From Acholeplasmatales bacterium (lineage in GTDB: Bacteria > Bacillota_I > Bacilli_A > Acholeplasmatales > Anaeroplasmataceae): DNA of 7,194 bases. Position numbers and translations under genes: made by a program. Positions 5,317 through 7,194 of the stretch are shown piece after piece. The notes under the pieces were generated by a model. The model was not told the origin of the DNA. It was given only the letters and a program-made list of their open reading frames with translations, and ran no database searches. The stretch spans positions 1 to 7,194 of the forward strand of contig JAFPIE010000107.1 of NCBI GenBank assembly GCA_017388605.1. Direction: 5' to 3'. Position 1 is the stretch's first letter, and each line of letters opens with the position of its first letter.

Positions 5317-7194
5317 TTATCTATCCTTCTTTTCTTCCTTTAGCCTTCTATAATAATCCTCAATTTTATCCCTTGCCTGTAAATAATATTTTTCAAGCCT
5401 AGGGTCAAATTGCTTACCCATATTTTCCAATATGATTCTATTTGCTTCCTCGAAGGAATATTCCTCCTTATATACTCTTTTCGATACTAAAGCATCATAT
5501 ACATCCGCTAAGGACATTATTCTTGCCTCAAGCGGAATATCTTCTCCCTTTAATCCTAAAGGATAGCCTCCTCCATCCCATCTTTCATGATGGAAATGTG
5601 CAATGTTGATGGCAACCTCCTTAAAGGATGCGTCCTCTGTATCACTCAAGATTTCTGTTACAATTCTTGCACCCTCTGTAGAGTGTCCCTTCATAGTTTC
5701 ATATTCCTCTATCGTAAATTTACCAGGCTTTCTTAATATTGCATCATCAATAGCTATTTTACCTAAATCATGCATTGGGGCAGCCTTTACAACCTCCTTA
5801 TAGAAGGAATTGGAATATTCTCTATTCTCATCCTTTTTGATTTCTTGGACAATCAAGGATACAATATCTGAGGTTCTTTTAATATGACCACCTGTAGAAT
5901 TATCTCTACTTTCTACCATAGCTGCCATACCTAAGACCAATTTATTTCTCGTTTCAATTTCTCTTCTTCTTATTCTAGAAAAAGCCAAGAAGAATACAAC
6001 CTGCGTGGCAACTAATAGAATGGTAATTAAATATATATCTACAACCAATTCATTTTGCCCTGCATTGCTTTTTACTAAAAGAATTAACCAAGAGGAGGTG
6101 GAATACAAAACAAGCAATAATAAGCCAAATAATGCGGCCATTGAATTACCGAAGGTATTCTCTTTATCCTTCCTTAATAAATAGAAATAATAGATAAATC
6201 CTACGGTTGCCCAAACGGTAAGTACAATGCATGGCTCTTTACTAACTCCATCTCTTGCAAGTACATTATCTAAGAATATACTAATTGCTAAAAATATACC
6301 AAAGGAAAGCCCCATAATGCCACAGGCAAATCCTTTTTTATAGTTTTCTCTTCTGGCCTTTACTAATACTATAATGGCAACATAAACAAATATAACACAA
6401 CCAGAAAATGAAGTTACATCAACAATAAATCCAATAAATACTCTTCCTGAAAATAGCATTATAGCGGTTAATAAAAGTATAATTAAAATATTTTTAAATG
6501 GTATGTTCCATTTATTCTTCTTAGAAAATATTTTAGGTAATACAGAATCCTCACTCATAGTATCTACTAAATTGGATAAGCCAAATAAATTACCAATAAT
6601 ACTTGTTATGATAATCGCAAAGAGCGCGATAGAGAATAGAATAACACCAGCTGTACCCAAAAACTCATGAATGACATAAAATGCTGGAATACCATTTAAT
6701 CCATCTATAGTATCTATATTCTTTAAATATTCATACCAATTGCCATATTGGCTTGGAAATGCACTAATGGATAATAAACACAGCATTAAATATAAAAGGG
6801 TTGTTATAATAACGGATATAGCTAAAATCTTAAATGTATTCTTAGTCTTTATATCCTTTGCTGAATTTGAAATACTTTCAAATCCAATAAATGCCCAAGG
6901 AATCATACTAATTACATTTAATATTTGCATAAATTCATTATCTCCATTTAATGCAAAATCAGGTTTAAAGGATTCAAAGCCTCCCTTATGCATAATTGCT
7001 GCAACAAAGAATCCAATAAAGATAATGACTACGAATAGAATAACGAAAAACATTTGAACCCAAGAGGTTATTTTCTTTTTTAGGAAGCATATTCCACCAA
7101 AGATTGCAAGGAATACTAAGCATAATAGTAATTCACCAAACCATATTTCATATTCCCATATGGTGTAATGAAAGCCAAATTGGAAGGTACTACC
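5317..7194 (-). CDS. APC-type amino-acid permease fused to a C-terminal HD-GYP domain, 5'-truncated by the window edge
   Basis: The frame is open from the right edge to the stop at 5317 (625 visible residues). The ATG at 7053 has no ribosome binding site and lies inside a transmembrane region, so the true start is outside, probably 100-200 residues upstream. Visible residues 1-340 look like helices 4-12 of an APC-superfamily permease: the helix 5-6 connection, PWAFIGFESISNSAKDIK (helix 6 and following loop), and LSNLVDTMSEDSVLPKIF after helix 8, a typical APC motif. Two further helices (about 351-374 and 384-406) and a basic linker SRIRRREIE lead to the HD-GYP domain (about 417-609). That domain keeps H437 (GGH), H475-D476 (HDLGK), H504, H535-H536-E537 (HHERWDGGGYP), the ADVYDAL helix and FDPRLE, so c-di-GMP hydrolysis is expected. 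The transported amino acid cannot be told. The fusion is in one uninterrupted frame. Confidence 0.94.
   Translation of the reverse strand, partial: GSTFQFGFHYTIWEYEIWFGELLLCLVFLAIFGGICFLKKKITSWVQMFFVILFVVIIFIGFFVAAIMHKGGFESFKPDFALNGDNEFMQILNVISMIPWAFIGFESISNSAKDIKTKNTFKILAISVIITTLLYLMLCLLSISAFPSQYGNWYEYLKNIDTIDGLNGIPAFYVIHEFLGTAGVILFSIALFAIIITSIIGNLFGLSNLVDTMSEDSVLPKIFSKKNKWNIPFKNILIILLLTAIMLFSGRVFIGFIVDVTSFSGCVIFVYVAIIVLVKARRENYKKGFACGIMGLSFGIFLAISIFLDNVLARDGVSKEPCIVLTVWATVGFIYYFYLLRKDKENTFGNSMAALFGLLLLVLYSTSSWLILLVKSNAGQNELVVDIYLITILLVATQVVFFLAFSRIRRREIETRNKLVLGMAAMVESRDNSTGGHIKRTSDIVSLIVQEIKKDENREYSNSFYKEVVKAAPMHDLGKIAIDDAILRKPGKFTIEEYETMKGHSTEGARIVTEILSDTEDASFKEVAINIAHFHHERWDGGGYPLGLKGEDIPLEARIMSLADVYDALVSKRVYKEEYSFEEANRIILENMGKQFDPRLEKYYLQARDKIEDYYRRLKEEKKDR

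Noticed and set aside
7051..7053. ATG at 7053 (minus strand) as the start of the HD-GYP protein
   Set aside because: The frame is open for 47 further codons to the window edge. Those residues continue a permease helix and the helix 5 entry (ITSWVQ), and no ribosome binding site precedes the ATG.
6740..7057. Plus-strand open frame opposite the permease region
   Set aside because: It is antisense to membrane helices of a well-supported coding frame and has no recognisable product.

Overview
The window is low-GC, AT-rich DNA with Shine-Dalgarno sites close to consensus, intrinsic terminators and short intergenic gaps. Together with IspG (MEP isoprenoid pathway), a PfoR-like PTS_EIIC_2 protein and abundant c-di-GMP enzymes, this fits a Firmicute, most likely a clostridial or related gut-type anaerobe. 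I cannot name a genus from the sequence alone.

Layout. Positions 1-979 (+) hold the 3' end of ispG, closed by a bidirectional terminator. Two minus-strand genes follow: a 117-residue orphan three-helix membrane protein (1012-1365), and upstream of it a 409-residue PfoR-like PTS_EIIC_2 membrane protein (1464-2693). They are separated by a minus-strand terminator and a likely second promoter. A 268-base divergent intergenic region (2694-2961) holds back-to-back promoters and several small palindromes. A plus-strand gene (2962-5286) encodes a membrane-anchored sensor protein with a degenerate GGDEF domain and an intact EAL c-di-GMP phosphodiesterase domain. It converges, across one perfectly palindromic bidirectional terminator, on a minus-strand gene (5317 to beyond the right edge) that encodes an APC-type amino-acid permease fused in frame to a complete HD-GYP domain.

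How the genes may work together. The right half is a c-di-GMP degradation locus: two membrane-bound phosphodiesterases of unrelated catalytic families lie tail to tail, and no functional diguanylate cyclase is visible. One appears to read an extracytoplasmic signal through its own periplasmic-type domain. The other is joined to a transporter fold, which suggests that substrate binding or transport could control second-messenger breakdown (a 'transceptor'). This permease/HD-GYP fusion is the most noteworthy item. The PfoR-like gene shares its upstream region with the EAL gene, so the two may be co-regulated, but that is inference. The ispG end and the small membrane protein look unrelated to this theme.
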